From: Candidatus Sumerlaeota bacterium
GTDB taxonomy: Bacteria > Sumerlaeota > Sumerlaeia > MWCT01
DNA length: 8,304 nucleotides
Reading direction: 5' to 3'
Assembly: GCA_026398545.1 (NCBI GenBank)
Contig: JAPLSR010000310.1
Span: 1 to 8,304 of the forward strand
The translations under genes and the position numbers were made by a program. This document shows positions 1-6,067 of the stretch, one piece after another. The notes beneath the pieces are model-generated. The model searched no databases. It was not told the origin of the DNA and was given only the letters and a program-made list of their open reading frames with translations. Each line of letters begins with the position of its first letter. The stretch's first letter is position 1.

Positions 1-1
1 C

Positions 2-1036
2 CTCCTTGCGGATTGCAAAGGGTGCAATCTTGTTGCCCTTTTTGGTCCCGAGCATGGCTTGCGCGGAGACGCTTACGGCGGCGCTAAGGTTGCCAACGCC
101 GTTGACCAGAGGACAAGCGTCACTATTTACAGTCTTTACGGGGCGGGCGCAAATGCCCCCTCGCAGGACGTCCTTAAAAAGCTGGATGTGCTCATCTATG
201 ACATTCAGGATATAGGCGTCCGACCCTACACCTTTATCTCCACCATGTTGGCATCGATGCAGGCGGCGAAAAAGGCGGGCGTGACATTTATCGTCCTTGA
301 CCGCCCCGACCCGATGGGGGGCGATGTGGTTGATGGTCCAGTCCTTGACCCCAAATTTAAATCCTTCATAGGATACTGGACAATCCCATACACTTACGGG
401 CTGACGCCCGGTGAGCTTGCCGGCTTTTACAATACCGAGACGGGACTTGGCGCCGACCTCCATGTGGTCAAGATGTCCGGCTGGAGACGCGGGATGACTT
501 ATAATAAGACGGGTCTCCCGTGGGTGCCGCCCTCCACACATATCCCAAGATGGGACACCTCATTTTTTTGCGCCATCACAGGCGGCATGGGGGAACTGCA
601 CATGGTGAATGAGGGTGTGGGATACACATTGCCGTTTGAAACTGCCGCCGCGCCATGGATTGACGGGACGGCGCTGGCGCAGGAGTTAAATTCCCGCAAC
701 ATCCCGGGCGTCCGCTTCCGCCCCATCTCCTATAAGCCGGCATACTTTGTCTTTAAAGACCAGAACTTGAGCGGCGTGCACATCTATATTACAGAGTATG
801 AAAAGGTGAAGCCGTTTCTGGTCGGGCTCCATATTATGGATGCCATCGGACGGATGTATCCGGATAGAAACATATTTGAGGGGGACGGGAGAATCTCCGC
901 ATTCAACAGGGCGATGGGGACGGACAAAATCATGCACATGCTGACGAAGGCGTCCATAGAGGAGATTGAGGCATCATACAGAGATGGACTCAAGGAATAC
1001 ATGAAACTGCGGGAGAAATATTTGCTTTATAAATAG
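2..1036 (+). CDS. DUF1343 / NamZ-like exo-beta-N-acetylmuramidase, 5'-truncated by window edge
   Basis: The reading frame is open from base 2 with no start codon in the window, giving 344 visible residues; family members are usually somewhat longer (about 380-420 residues), so only the N-terminus, probably including a signal peptide, is missing. Seen directly: FGPEHG at visible residues 14-19, the block YDIQDIGVRPYT, then LDRPDPMGG, TPGELA, a WVPPS stretch, and PFETAAAPWID. These are hallmarks of DUF1343. The founding characterised member, Bacillus subtilis NamZ, removes N-acetylmuramic acid from the non-reducing end of peptidoglycan fragments, and the Glu of the EHG motif is in the proposed active site. 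By inference this protein acts outside the cytoplasm in cell-wall turnover or recycling. TTG at 59 lies downstream of the conserved FGPEHG motif, so it is not a real start. The gene is convergent with the small gene at 1069-1278. I see no strong terminator after its TAG. Family assignment is firm; the exact substrate is not shown by sequence. Confidence 0.9.
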   Translation, partial: LLADCKGCNLVALFGPEHGLRGDAYGGAKVANAVDQRTSVTIYSLYGAGANAPSQDVLKKLDVLIYDIQDIGVRPYTFISTMLASMQAAKKAGVTFIVLDRPDPMGGDVVDGPVLDPKFKSFIGYWTIPYTYGLTPGELAGFYNTETGLGADLHVVKMSGWRRGMTYNKTGLPWVPPSTHIPRWDTSFFCAITGGMGELHMVNEGVGYTLPFETAAAPWIDGTALAQELNSRNIPGVRFRPISYKPAYFVFKDQNLSGVHIYITEYEKVKPFLVGLHIMDAIGRMYPDRNIFEGDGRISAFNRAMGTDKIMHMLTKASIEEIEASYRDGLKEYMKLREKYLLYK

Positions 1037-1068
1037 AAGGCGTCATGCAGGCGTATGACCACTCGCCC

Positions 1069-1278
1069 TCAGTCAATCAGGTGTTTGTAAATCCTTACAA
1101 ACTGTTTAAAGGAGCGGTCATAGGTCTTTTCCGCCTCTTTGGGGAAGCAACAGCCGGGCAGTTGCTTCATGCCGAGATGATAGCGGAGGCATTCGCAGCA
1201 GAACCCCTTCCTTTCACAAGAGGGATAGCTGCAGATGCAGGAGGACATATTCCCTGACAGGTTTGCGCAGGCATTCAT
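1069..1278 (-). CDS. Small cysteine-rich DUF6485-type protein
   Basis: This is a 69-residue protein with nine cysteines: C4, C14, C16, C21, C27, C28, C30, C43 and C44. The stretch from C14 to about Phe60 (CICSYPSCERKGFCCEC, then LRYH, LPGCCFPKEAEKTYDRS) matches my memory of the DUF6485 pattern, a small conserved family of unknown function found mainly in anaerobic and uncultured bacteria. The spacing (C-x-C-x4-C-x5-CC-x-C plus His34) suggests a structural zinc or other metal site; that is inference. The start ATG at 1278 has an AGAGGA Shine-Dalgarno about 7 nt upstream. An overlapping plus-strand frame (1045-1257) encodes no recognisable motif and is a shadow of this gene. It is transcribed toward the NamZ-like gene and divergently from the methyltransferase, with a 67-bp divergent intergenic region. 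No membrane segment is visible. Function is unknown. Confidence 0.82.
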   Translation of the reverse strand: MNACANLSGNMSSCICSYPSCERKGFCCECLRYHLGMKQLPGCCFPKEAEKTYDRSFKQFVRIYKHLID

Positions 1279-1304
1279 TTAAATTCCTCTTTCAGAAATT
1301 TTAT

Positions 1305-1310
1305 TATAAT
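1305..1310 (+). promoter_or_regulatory. Candidate -10 element for the methyltransferase unit
   Basis: A perfect TATAAT lies 36 bp upstream of the preferred ATG at 1346, in the short AT-rich gap between the divergent small gene and the methyltransferase. The surrounding ATTATAAT also reads TATAAT on the minus strand (1308-1303), so the same bases could serve either gene. No good TTGACA-like -35 is visible at 16-18 bp spacing, so this rests on one hexamer. If used on the plus strand, transcription would begin near 1317. The GTG at 1319 would then be almost leaderless, which favours ATG 1346. Confidence 0.35.
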
Positions 1311-1345
1311 GACAGTTTGTGAAAGATGTGGCAGGTGAACATCCG

Positions 1346-2131
1346 ATGTCAAAACAAAATTCCCAGCGCGGATACTGGTCAGCGAACCTTGATGTGCGGA
1401 ATCTTGGCGGCGGGGCAACATCGGGATTATTAGACCTGAACAGGGAGCTCGAGTTTTATTTCAGCCCTGAACAGGAGTATGCCCTGAGACATCTCTGGGG
1501 AAATGAGGGTCCGCGCAGGAAACGCATCCTTGAGATTGGGTGCGGGATGGGGGTCTTTGCCCTGTTTCTGGCAAGGCAGGATGCGGAGGTGTATGTGGTG
1601 GACATTGCCCCCTCGCGCCTTGATTTTTTGAGGGGGCAGGCAAGGGGTCTCGGGCTTTCTCACCAGATTCACATCGTCTGTGCGGCTGCCGAGGCGCTAC
1701 CCTTTCCTGACTCTTATTTTGACGCCGTTTATACAAAGTCTGTCCTGATTCACACGCAGTTGGAGAAGGCAGCCGCCGAGGCGGCGCGGGTGGTGAAAAC
1801 TGGGGGCGTGGGCGTCTTTGTTGAACCGATGAGGCATAACCCGTTTGCCAGTCTTTACCGATATACCCTTGCGCCGGCGGAGTGGAGAGACATCACAACA
1901 TATTTTGACCGTCAGAGGCTGAGGATTCTGGCGAAGGCATTTGGACATGCCCGCGTCAGATTTTTTTTCCTGTTCTCCTTTCTTGCCTTTTTCTGGCAGT
2001 TCGGCATACGCAACGGTCCCCTCTTTAAGACCAGCATCCGCCTCCTGAGTGCCGTGGATGCGGCACTTTTTCGCCTGTTCCCTGCCTTGCGGAGATTTGC
2101 CTGGTTCGCCGTCTTGTGCGCCAGGAAGTAG
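1346..2131 (+). CDS. Class I SAM-dependent methyltransferase
   Basis: The protein has 261 residues from ATG 1346. Motif I is LEIGCGMG (residues 62-69), the SAM-binding glycine loop. An acidic residue ends the second strand in VVDIAPS (Asp86), and AEALPFPDSYFDAVY (from about residue 115) is the motif typical of the Methyltransf_11 group (UbiE/small-molecule methylases). The C-terminal third is unusual: a hydrophobic, Phe-rich run (FFFLFSFLAFFWQF, about 206-219) followed by a basic amphipathic tail. This suggests membrane association or a hydrophobic substrate such as a lipid or quinone; that is inference. An upstream GTG at 1319 would add nine residues, but ATG 1346 has AGGTGA 7 nt before it and lies sensibly downstream of the candidate -10. 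The flavoprotein gene follows on the same strand and is probably cotranscribed. The substrate cannot be assigned from sequence. Confidence 0.85.
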   Translation: MSKQNSQRGYWSANLDVRNLGGGATSGLLDLNRELEFYFSPEQEYALRHLWGNEGPRRKRILEIGCGMGVFALFLARQDAEVYVVDIAPSRLDFLRGQARGLGLSHQIHIVCAAAEALPFPDSYFDAVYTKSVLIHTQLEKAAAEAARVVKTGGVGVFVEPMRHNPFASLYRYTLAPAEWRDITTYFDRQRLRILAKAFGHARVRFFFLFSFLAFFWQFGIRNGPLFKTSIRLLSAVDAALFRLFPALRRFAWFAVLCARK

Positions 2132-2236
2132 GTGCGGGGCATGAGACCTTCCACGAGTGTTTATCTGAAGACAGGTATGAAACCGCTGTTAAGGCGACGA
2201 GATAGAACTTTGAATAACTCCCAACATGGCTCTGAG

Positions 2237-3487
2237 ATGTGGGATGCAATTGTCTGCGGGGCGGGTGCGGCGGGACTTGTGTCTGCAGGGCGGGCTGGCG
2301 AAAGGGGACTTCGCATTCTTATCCTTGAAAAGACAGACATCGCCGGTTCCAAGATACGCATCAGCGGCAATGGACGCTGTAACCTCTCCAATGCCGCTCC
2401 CCTGCATGATTTTATTGAGGCATTCGGTCAGAATGGACATTTCCTTTACAGCGTCTTTCACCGATTTTTCCGCGATGAACTCCTCGGGCTTCTTGGGAGG
2501 CTTGGCGTAAGGGCAAAGACCGAGCCCGACGGGCGGATTTTTCCCCGCTCGGATAATGCGGCGGATGTGGCAAATGCCCTCATGCGCTATGCAACTCAAG
2601 GCGGATGCGAGATTCGTTATCATGAACCCGCGCAGGATATTGTCCTGAAGGGGTCGTCGGGACACAGGGAAATCTGCGGCGTCCGCACCCCGCGCGGTCT
2701 TTACAGAGCCAGTGCCGTAATCATGGCAACGGGCGGTCGCTCTTATTCATCTCTCGGCACAACGGGGGATGGTTATGAGATACTCCGCCGGAGCGGGCAC
2801 ACAATCACACCTCTGCACCCAGCCCTTGCGGCGTTTGTCAGCGATGCCCCGCGCTGCAGGGCATTGGAGGGACTTTCACTGCCGGATGTCATCCTTTCAC
2901 TGCGCGGGGATGGCGGAAGAGACCTTTTTTCTGAGCGGGGAGAGATTATTTTCACATCGTCCGGCATAAGCGGACCTGCGGCGCTGAATCTGAGCCGTCA
3001 TGCCGCAGGGAGAATAGAGACAATGCGGCGTCCGGAACTTGTGCTTGACCTTATCCCCGGCGTTTCCGCGGAGGAGGTTGAAAGGCGGATAGATGAGGGG
3101 TGTGGGCGCTCCCCTCGCCGCCATCTTGTCAATTATCTGAAGGAGTTTCTCCCTTCGCGCCTTGCTGTGGATATTCTCTCAGCCAGAGGCGGACCTGATG
3201 CCGCAAAGAAGTTGGGCACCCTGAGCTGTGCCGAGCGGAGGACACTAACACGGCGCTTGAAGGCACACCTGTTTCCCTGCCGCGGCATCAGGGGCTTCTC
3301 CCATGCAATGACAACGCGCGGAGGCGTCCCGCAAGAGGAGATTGACCCGCGCACGATGGAATCGAGGCTTGTGGCGGGACTTTATATCACCGGTGAACTA
3401 TTGGATATGGATGGACCCACAGGCGGCTATAATCTACAGGCGGCGTTTTCGACCGGCTGGCTTGCGGGAGATTCAATCCCCGCCTGA
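2237..3487 (+). CDS. BaiN/HI0933-family FAD-dependent oxidoreductase
   Basis: From ATG 2237 the protein has 416 residues. It opens with the FAD dinucleotide-binding motif GAGAAG (8-13) and the acidic strand end LILEK. It then carries the family signature SGNGRCNLSN (from residue 43), ATGGRSYSSLGTTGDGY in the middle, and the C-terminal GELLDMDGPTGGYNLQ (from residue 386), which closes over the flavin. This order and length fit the HI0933/BaiN family, often annotated as aminoacetone oxidase family or NAD(P)/FAD-dependent oxidoreductase. The physiological substrate is unknown for most members. The start is uncertain. Homology begins at 2237, but that ATG has no clear Shine-Dalgarno. ATG 2141, 9 nt after the methyltransferase stop and preceded by TAGGTG, would add 32 residues with no recognised motif; GTG 2132 is also open. 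The close spacing suggests one operon with the methyltransferase. The gene converges on the kinase gene, 56 bp away. Confidence 0.9.
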   Translation: MWDAIVCGAGAAGLVSAGRAGERGLRILILEKTDIAGSKIRISGNGRCNLSNAAPLHDFIEAFGQNGHFLYSVFHRFFRDELLGLLGRLGVRAKTEPDGRIFPRSDNAADVANALMRYATQGGCEIRYHEPAQDIVLKGSSGHREICGVRTPRGLYRASAVIMATGGRSYSSLGTTGDGYEILRRSGHTITPLHPALAAFVSDAPRCRALEGLSLPDVILSLRGDGGRDLFSERGEIIFTSSGISGPAALNLSRHAAGRIETMRRPELVLDLIPGVSAEEVERRIDEGCGRSPRRHLVNYLKEFLPSRLAVDILSARGGPDAAKKLGTLSCAERRTLTRRLKAHLFPCRGIRGFSHAMTTRGGVPQEEIDPRTMESRLVAGLYITGELLDMDGPTGGYNLQAAFSTGWLAGDSIPA

Positions 3488-3498
3488 CCCCAGCCCCA

Positions 3499-3546
3499 AA
3501 TTCTCCAATTCTCCGATTCTCCGATTCTCCAATTCTCAAATGCTCA
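3499..3546. repeat. Tandem array of 8-bp units (AATTCTCC / GATTCTCC)
   Basis: Six consecutive 8-bp units run without gaps: AATTCTCC, AATTCTCC, GATTCTCC, GATTCTCC, AATTCTCA and AATGCTCA. The first four vary only A/G at position 1, and the last two have decayed. The array fills most of the 56-bp gap between the convergent flavoprotein and kinase genes, and its final unit overlaps the kinase stop codon (3544-3546). It has no dyad symmetry, so it is not an intrinsic terminator. Such arrays usually arise by slippage; any role here is unknown. Confidence 0.85.
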
Positions 3547-4965
3547 CTCATCCAGCGGTTTTTCCAGGTCATCCCTGATGAGCCTGTAATGCTCTATGAT
3601 GGTGGAGAGGCGTCCCTGAGCCTTCTTCAGTTTATCGGTGGTGGACTGGAGGCGCGATGCGAGGTCGCGGGCAAGGTTAAGCGCTATCTCCGGCGTGCAA
3701 TGGAGAAACTCCTGGAATTTACCCTCAGAAATCTCAAGGAGGATGGTGCGCTCCACGGCGCGGACGGTGGCTGTGCGACCTGTCTTTAGAAGTGTGGACA
3801 TCTCCCCGACGAAGGAGCCGGGTGTGTCGATGAGAGCCACGCGGCGTCCCGCCTTCAGGATTTCAAGTGCGCCCTTGAGCAAGAGGTATGCCTCGCGCGA
3901 GGTGTCCTCTTCATAAAAGAGGATTTCAGATGGACGGAGGATTTTAGGATTTGAGAATGTGAGCACCTGAGGGTCGAGTGTCCCGCTTTTGATTTCGGCA
4001 TCGGTGATGGACTTTATTTCTTCCTGCGATAGAGGGGCTTCCACGCTGAGTTGAATGATTCGTGTGGCATCCGGTTCAAACCGACCGTCAAGGTAAAGTT
4101 CCAGGTCCTGGATAAGGGACGCACAATTCTGATACCTCCTTGCGGGCTCACGCTGGCACATCTTCATGATGATGGCGCTTGTCTCCTCAGAGACGCCCGG
4201 AGCCGCATGCATGGGGTAAGGGATATCATCCGTGATTTTTTTTGTGAGGAGGAGAGAGGTGTTCAGGTCGGCGAACGGCGGTTTTCCCACTATGAGTTGG
4301 TAAAAGGTGATGCCGAGGGCGTAGATGTCAGTCCTGATGTCAAGATTGGTTTCCCCTCGCGCCTGTTCCGGCGAGACATAAAGCGGTGTGCCCAGAATCA
4401 GCCCCGGCATCGTGAGGGATGTGTCAACCTGTTCCCTCGCAAGACCGAAATCGGTGAGTCTGGCGATTATTCCCTCCGGGGCGGATGTTATGATGATATT
4501 TGAGGGTTTGATGTCGCGGTGTATAGTTTTTTGTTTTTCGGCAGCCTCCAGACCGCGAGCCACCTGGAGGATGATTTTAGCCGCCTCTTTTTCTTCAAGT
4601 CTCAACTTGGTTTTCAGTAATTGGGTGAGGGTATCCCCGTCAGCAAATTCCATAACCATGTAATAGTAGCCCTCATAGGTGCCGTATCCGTAGCCGGCGA
4701 CGACGTTCGGGTGACGGATGCGTTTGACGATATCCGCCTCACGTATCAGGCGATGCACAAATTCCCTGTTTTTGCAATAATGCAGGTAAAAGACCTTGAG
4801 GGCGACGCGCTCACCGGTCTTTTTATCAGTGGCGGAAAAGACAACACTGCTTGCCCCCTTTCCCACCTGCTCAATGATGTTAAATCCGGGGATGATATCC
4901 TTTTTGAATTGCCCCAGCTCTGTGAGGGGACCGAGGGGTGTCTGCATAATCGCTTTTTTCGCCAT
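3544..4965 (-). CDS. Ser/Thr protein kinase fused to a C-terminal cyclic-nucleotide-binding-type domain
   Basis: The protein has 473 residues from ATG 4965. Kinase domain, about 28-292: glycine loop GKGASSV (35-41), the ATP-anchoring Lys57 in VALKV, the alpha-C Glu76, HRDIKPSN with catalytic Asp151 and Asn156, DFG at 172-174, and GTPLYVSPEQ ending the activation segment. All catalytic residues are present, so it should be active; it fits the PknB-like bacterial Hanks group. After a linker, residues about 335-445 resemble a CNB/Crp-type beta-barrel with a phosphate-binding-cassette-like run FVGEM...GRTATVRA (Glu388, Arg397). A likely coiled-coil helix ends the protein. There is no membrane segment, so it is cytoplasmic. 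By inference a small ligand sensed by the barrel regulates phosphorylation; ligand and targets are unknown. The open frame continues upstream into the tRNA (from 5028), but those residues are antisense tRNA bases and are excluded. The gene lies 29 nt after the tRNA 3' end. Confidence 0.9.
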   Translation of the reverse strand: MAKKAIMQTPLGPLTELGQFKKDIIPGFNIIEQVGKGASSVVFSATDKKTGERVALKVFYLHYCKNREFVHRLIREADIVKRIRHPNVVAGYGYGTYEGYYYMVMEFADGDTLTQLLKTKLRLEEKEAAKIILQVARGLEAAEKQKTIHRDIKPSNIIITSAPEGIIARLTDFGLAREQVDTSLTMPGLILGTPLYVSPEQARGETNLDIRTDIYALGITFYQLIVGKPPFADLNTSLLLTKKITDDIPYPMHAAPGVSEETSAIIMKMCQREPARRYQNCASLIQDLELYLDGRFEPDATRIIQLSVEAPLSQEEIKSITDAEIKSGTLDPQVLTFSNPKILRPSEILFYEEDTSREAYLLLKGALEILKAGRRVALIDTPGSFVGEMSTLLKTGRTATVRAVERTILLEISEGKFQEFLHCTPEIALNLARDLASRLQSTTDKLKKAQGRLSTIIEHYRLIRDDLEKPLDE

Positions 4966-4973
4966 GAGGTAAG

Positions 4974-4989
4974 CCCCATATTCATGGGG
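4974..4989 (-). promoter_or_regulatory. Hairpin between tRNA and kinase start, covering the likely Shine-Dalgarno
   Basis: Read on the minus strand, CCCCAT-GAAT-ATGGGG forms a perfect 6-bp stem with a 4-nt loop. It lies between the tRNA CCA end (4995) and the kinase ATG (4965). The GGGG of its 3' arm is the only purine-rich Shine-Dalgarno candidate, 8 nt before the ATG, so the stem would hide it. No U-run follows, which argues against a terminator. The stem could limit translation or mark a tRNA processing boundary; that is inference. Confidence 0.5.
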
Positions 4990-4994
4990 GATGA

Positions 4995-5071
4995 TGGTGG
5001 GCCCACCAGGACTCGAACCTGGGACCAACCGGTTATGAGCCGGTGGCTCTAACCAACTGAGCTATGGGCCC
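4995..5071 (-). tRNA. tRNA with CAT anticodon (probably tRNA-Ile2; possibly elongator tRNA-Met)
   Basis: On the minus strand, 77 nt fold as a complete tRNA. The acceptor pairs GGGCCCA with TGGGCCC, the D arm is GCTC...GAGC, and the anticodon stem ACCGG/CCGGT surrounds the loop CTCATAA, giving anticodon CAT. The T arm CCAGG-TTCGAGT-CCTGG follows, then discriminator A and an encoded CCA. There is no long variable arm. CAT is shared by initiator Met, elongator Met and Ile2 (whose C34 is modified to lysidine by TilS). The paired first base pair G1-C72 argues against initiator. The C4-G69 and C5-G68 pairs, known TilS-favouring elements in E. coli tRNA-Ile2, and an anticodon stem resembling B. subtilis tRNA-Ile2 argue for Ile2. 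E. coli elongator Met has U4-A69 and A5-U68. The isotype is inference; the tRNA itself is certain. Confidence 0.96.
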
Positions 5072-5120
5072 CGAGAACTTGTCGGTTGTGAATTTCTCCA
5101 CGCCGGACAGGAACAAAAAT

Positions 5121-5151
5121 ATTCTTTGCCGGGACGAGATTTCCATGTCAA
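5121..5151 (-). promoter_or_regulatory. Candidate sigma70-type promoter for the tRNA (and kinase)
   Basis: The minus strand has a perfect TTGACA (bases 5151-5146) followed, after 19 bp, by AAGAAT (5126-5121), a four-of-six match to TATAAT. Transcription would start near 5114, about 43 nt before the tRNA 5' end. The spacer is slightly long and the -10 weak. No other candidate stands out upstream of the tRNA, and the kinase gene has no room for its own promoter except inside the tRNA gene. Confidence 0.4.
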
Positions 5152-5240
5152 GATAAATGCATGGCTCAATGAGGCGTGCACTGTGAAAAGTCGGGGCATT
5201 TAAGGAAGCGCCCCCCCCGGCGTCAAGCAAATTCCATATT

Positions 5241-5261
5241 AAAATGGAGCAAATGGTTGAG
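5241..5261 (+). repeat. Left 21-bp inverted repeat of the cassette
   Basis: Exact reverse complement of 6068-6088. Its inner end TTGAG (5257-5261) pairs with CTCAA at 5269-5273 across a 7-nt loop, giving a small subterminal hairpin. It ends 14 bp beyond the stop codon of the enclosed gene. Confidence 0.85.
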
Positions 5262-5275
5262 TCTGCCCCTCAATG

Positions 5276-6025
5276 TCATTTTAGGAGTGTTATATTGTTT
5301 TTCTTCAATAATTCTGTAAATTCTGCGGACAACCCTTTTTTCCTGAATATTCCCTCAATAAACCGGATTCTGTTTTTTTTGTATTCATCACTTAAGTTGA
5401 AGTTTTTATCACCCGTTTTTATTGTATCCCAATAACTCTGAAAGCATCCCAAAGCATCCTTGATATACTTTTGACTATCAGCCATTTGACATAAATGTAT
5501 TGTCTGTGTATAAAATAAATATAGTACGGGAAATGTTCCATTGGCGGCTTTTTTGTTGGCGTCTTTGAATAAAAGCAGGTCTTCTTTTAATTGTTGAATA
5601 AACACCTTTTTCTCATAATCCATATTGTCGGTGCTCGGTAAAGAATTTGCCATTTCAGGATAAGCGTTGCTTATAGATGCAAAATAGAATACCGTGGATA
5701 TCCCGCTGATTCTATCGAAAAACATCAGATTATTCTCTTTGATAATTTCGCTCATAACACATTGAAAATTTCTTATCGCTTCCGTTTCCCTTCCCAGTTC
5801 AAACAAAATTTCCACTTTTTTGAATTGATATTCATAATATTTGCCAATATAATTTTTCTTTCCATTAATTAGGCCTAGTATATTATCTGTTAATTTTAAA
5901 TCATCCTCCAATTTTTGTAGTGTTTCTGTCGTATTTTGATCGGTTAAATCGGTTTCTTTTGACCATAATATTAATCCACCATATTGAACCAATAGTAAAA
6001 TTATAAACATGGTCATATTTTTCAT
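5276..6025 (-). CDS. Unknown AT-rich, probably exported or membrane-anchored protein (cassette passenger)
   Basis: I do not recognise this 249-residue protein. It begins MKNMTM followed by a hydrophobic run of about 17 residues (about 6-22), then charged, Thr/Lys-rich sequence. That fits a Sec signal peptide or N-terminal anchor; there is no lipobox cysteine, so it is not an obvious lipoprotein. The rest looks helical and rich in Lys, Asn and Phe. A stretch near residues 60-90 (YYEYQFKKVEILFELGRETEAIRNF) resembles a TPR-like helical pair, but this is weak. Base composition is far more AT-rich than any neighbour, suggesting transfer. ATG 6025 has GGTGG about 9 nt upstream. A TATAAT on the same strand (6034-6029) sits only 3 nt before this ATG, so initiation at Met4 or Met6 is also possible. 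It is the only gene between the 21-bp inverted repeats and has the same orientation as the flanking genes. No function is proposed. Confidence 0.75.
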   Translation of the reverse strand: MKNMTMFIILLLVQYGGLILWSKETDLTDQNTTETLQKLEDDLKLTDNILGLINGKKNYIGKYYEYQFKKVEILFELGRETEAIRNFQCVMSEIIKENNLMFFDRISGISTVFYFASISNAYPEMANSLPSTDNMDYEKKVFIQQLKEDLLLFKDANKKAANGTFPVLYLFYTQTIHLCQMADSQKYIKDALGCFQSYWDTIKTGDKNFNLSDEYKKNRIRFIEGIFRKKGLSAEFTELLKKNNITLLK

Positions 6026-6067
6026 GGGATTATACCACCATTTTATTTACGAGGAGTTGGAGTCAAT

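Noticed and set aside
1042..1059. GTCAT...ATGAC dyad just after the NamZ-like stop, considered as a terminator
   Set aside because: Only a 5-bp stem with an 8-nt loop and no T-run on either strand.
1045..1257. Plus-strand 70-codon frame downstream of the NamZ-like gene
   Set aside because: It overlaps the minus-strand cysteine-rich gene, which has a recognisable family pattern and a good ribosome site; the plus frame has neither.
2189..2665. Minus-strand 158-codon frame over the flavoprotein
   Set aside because: It is antisense to conserved FAD-binding sequence and shows no protein family features.
3499..3546. Short regular repeats considered as a CRISPR array
   Set aside because: Units are 8 bp and directly abutting with no spacers, and no cas genes are present.
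4974..4989. Hairpin after the tRNA considered as an intrinsic terminator
   Set aside because: No U-run follows in the minus-strand transcript; the next bases are CTTACCTC and then the kinase ATG.
4966..5028. Upstream extension of the kinase frame (21 extra residues starting MVPGSSPGG)
   Set aside because: About half of these residues are simply translated tRNA bases; the conserved-looking start is ATG 4965, outside the tRNA.
5211..5218. Run of eight C residues in the intergenic region, considered as a phase-variable tract
   Set aside because: It lies in no gene and not in the spacer of the candidate tRNA promoter; it may equally be a sequencing-prone homopolymer.
5033..5230. Minus-strand frame ending GPIAQLVRATGS, and the plus-strand frame 4621-5052 ending in GPTRTRTWDQPVMSRWL
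   Set aside because: Both are well-known spurious translations of a tRNA gene; the first has no other support and the second is a shadow of the kinase gene.
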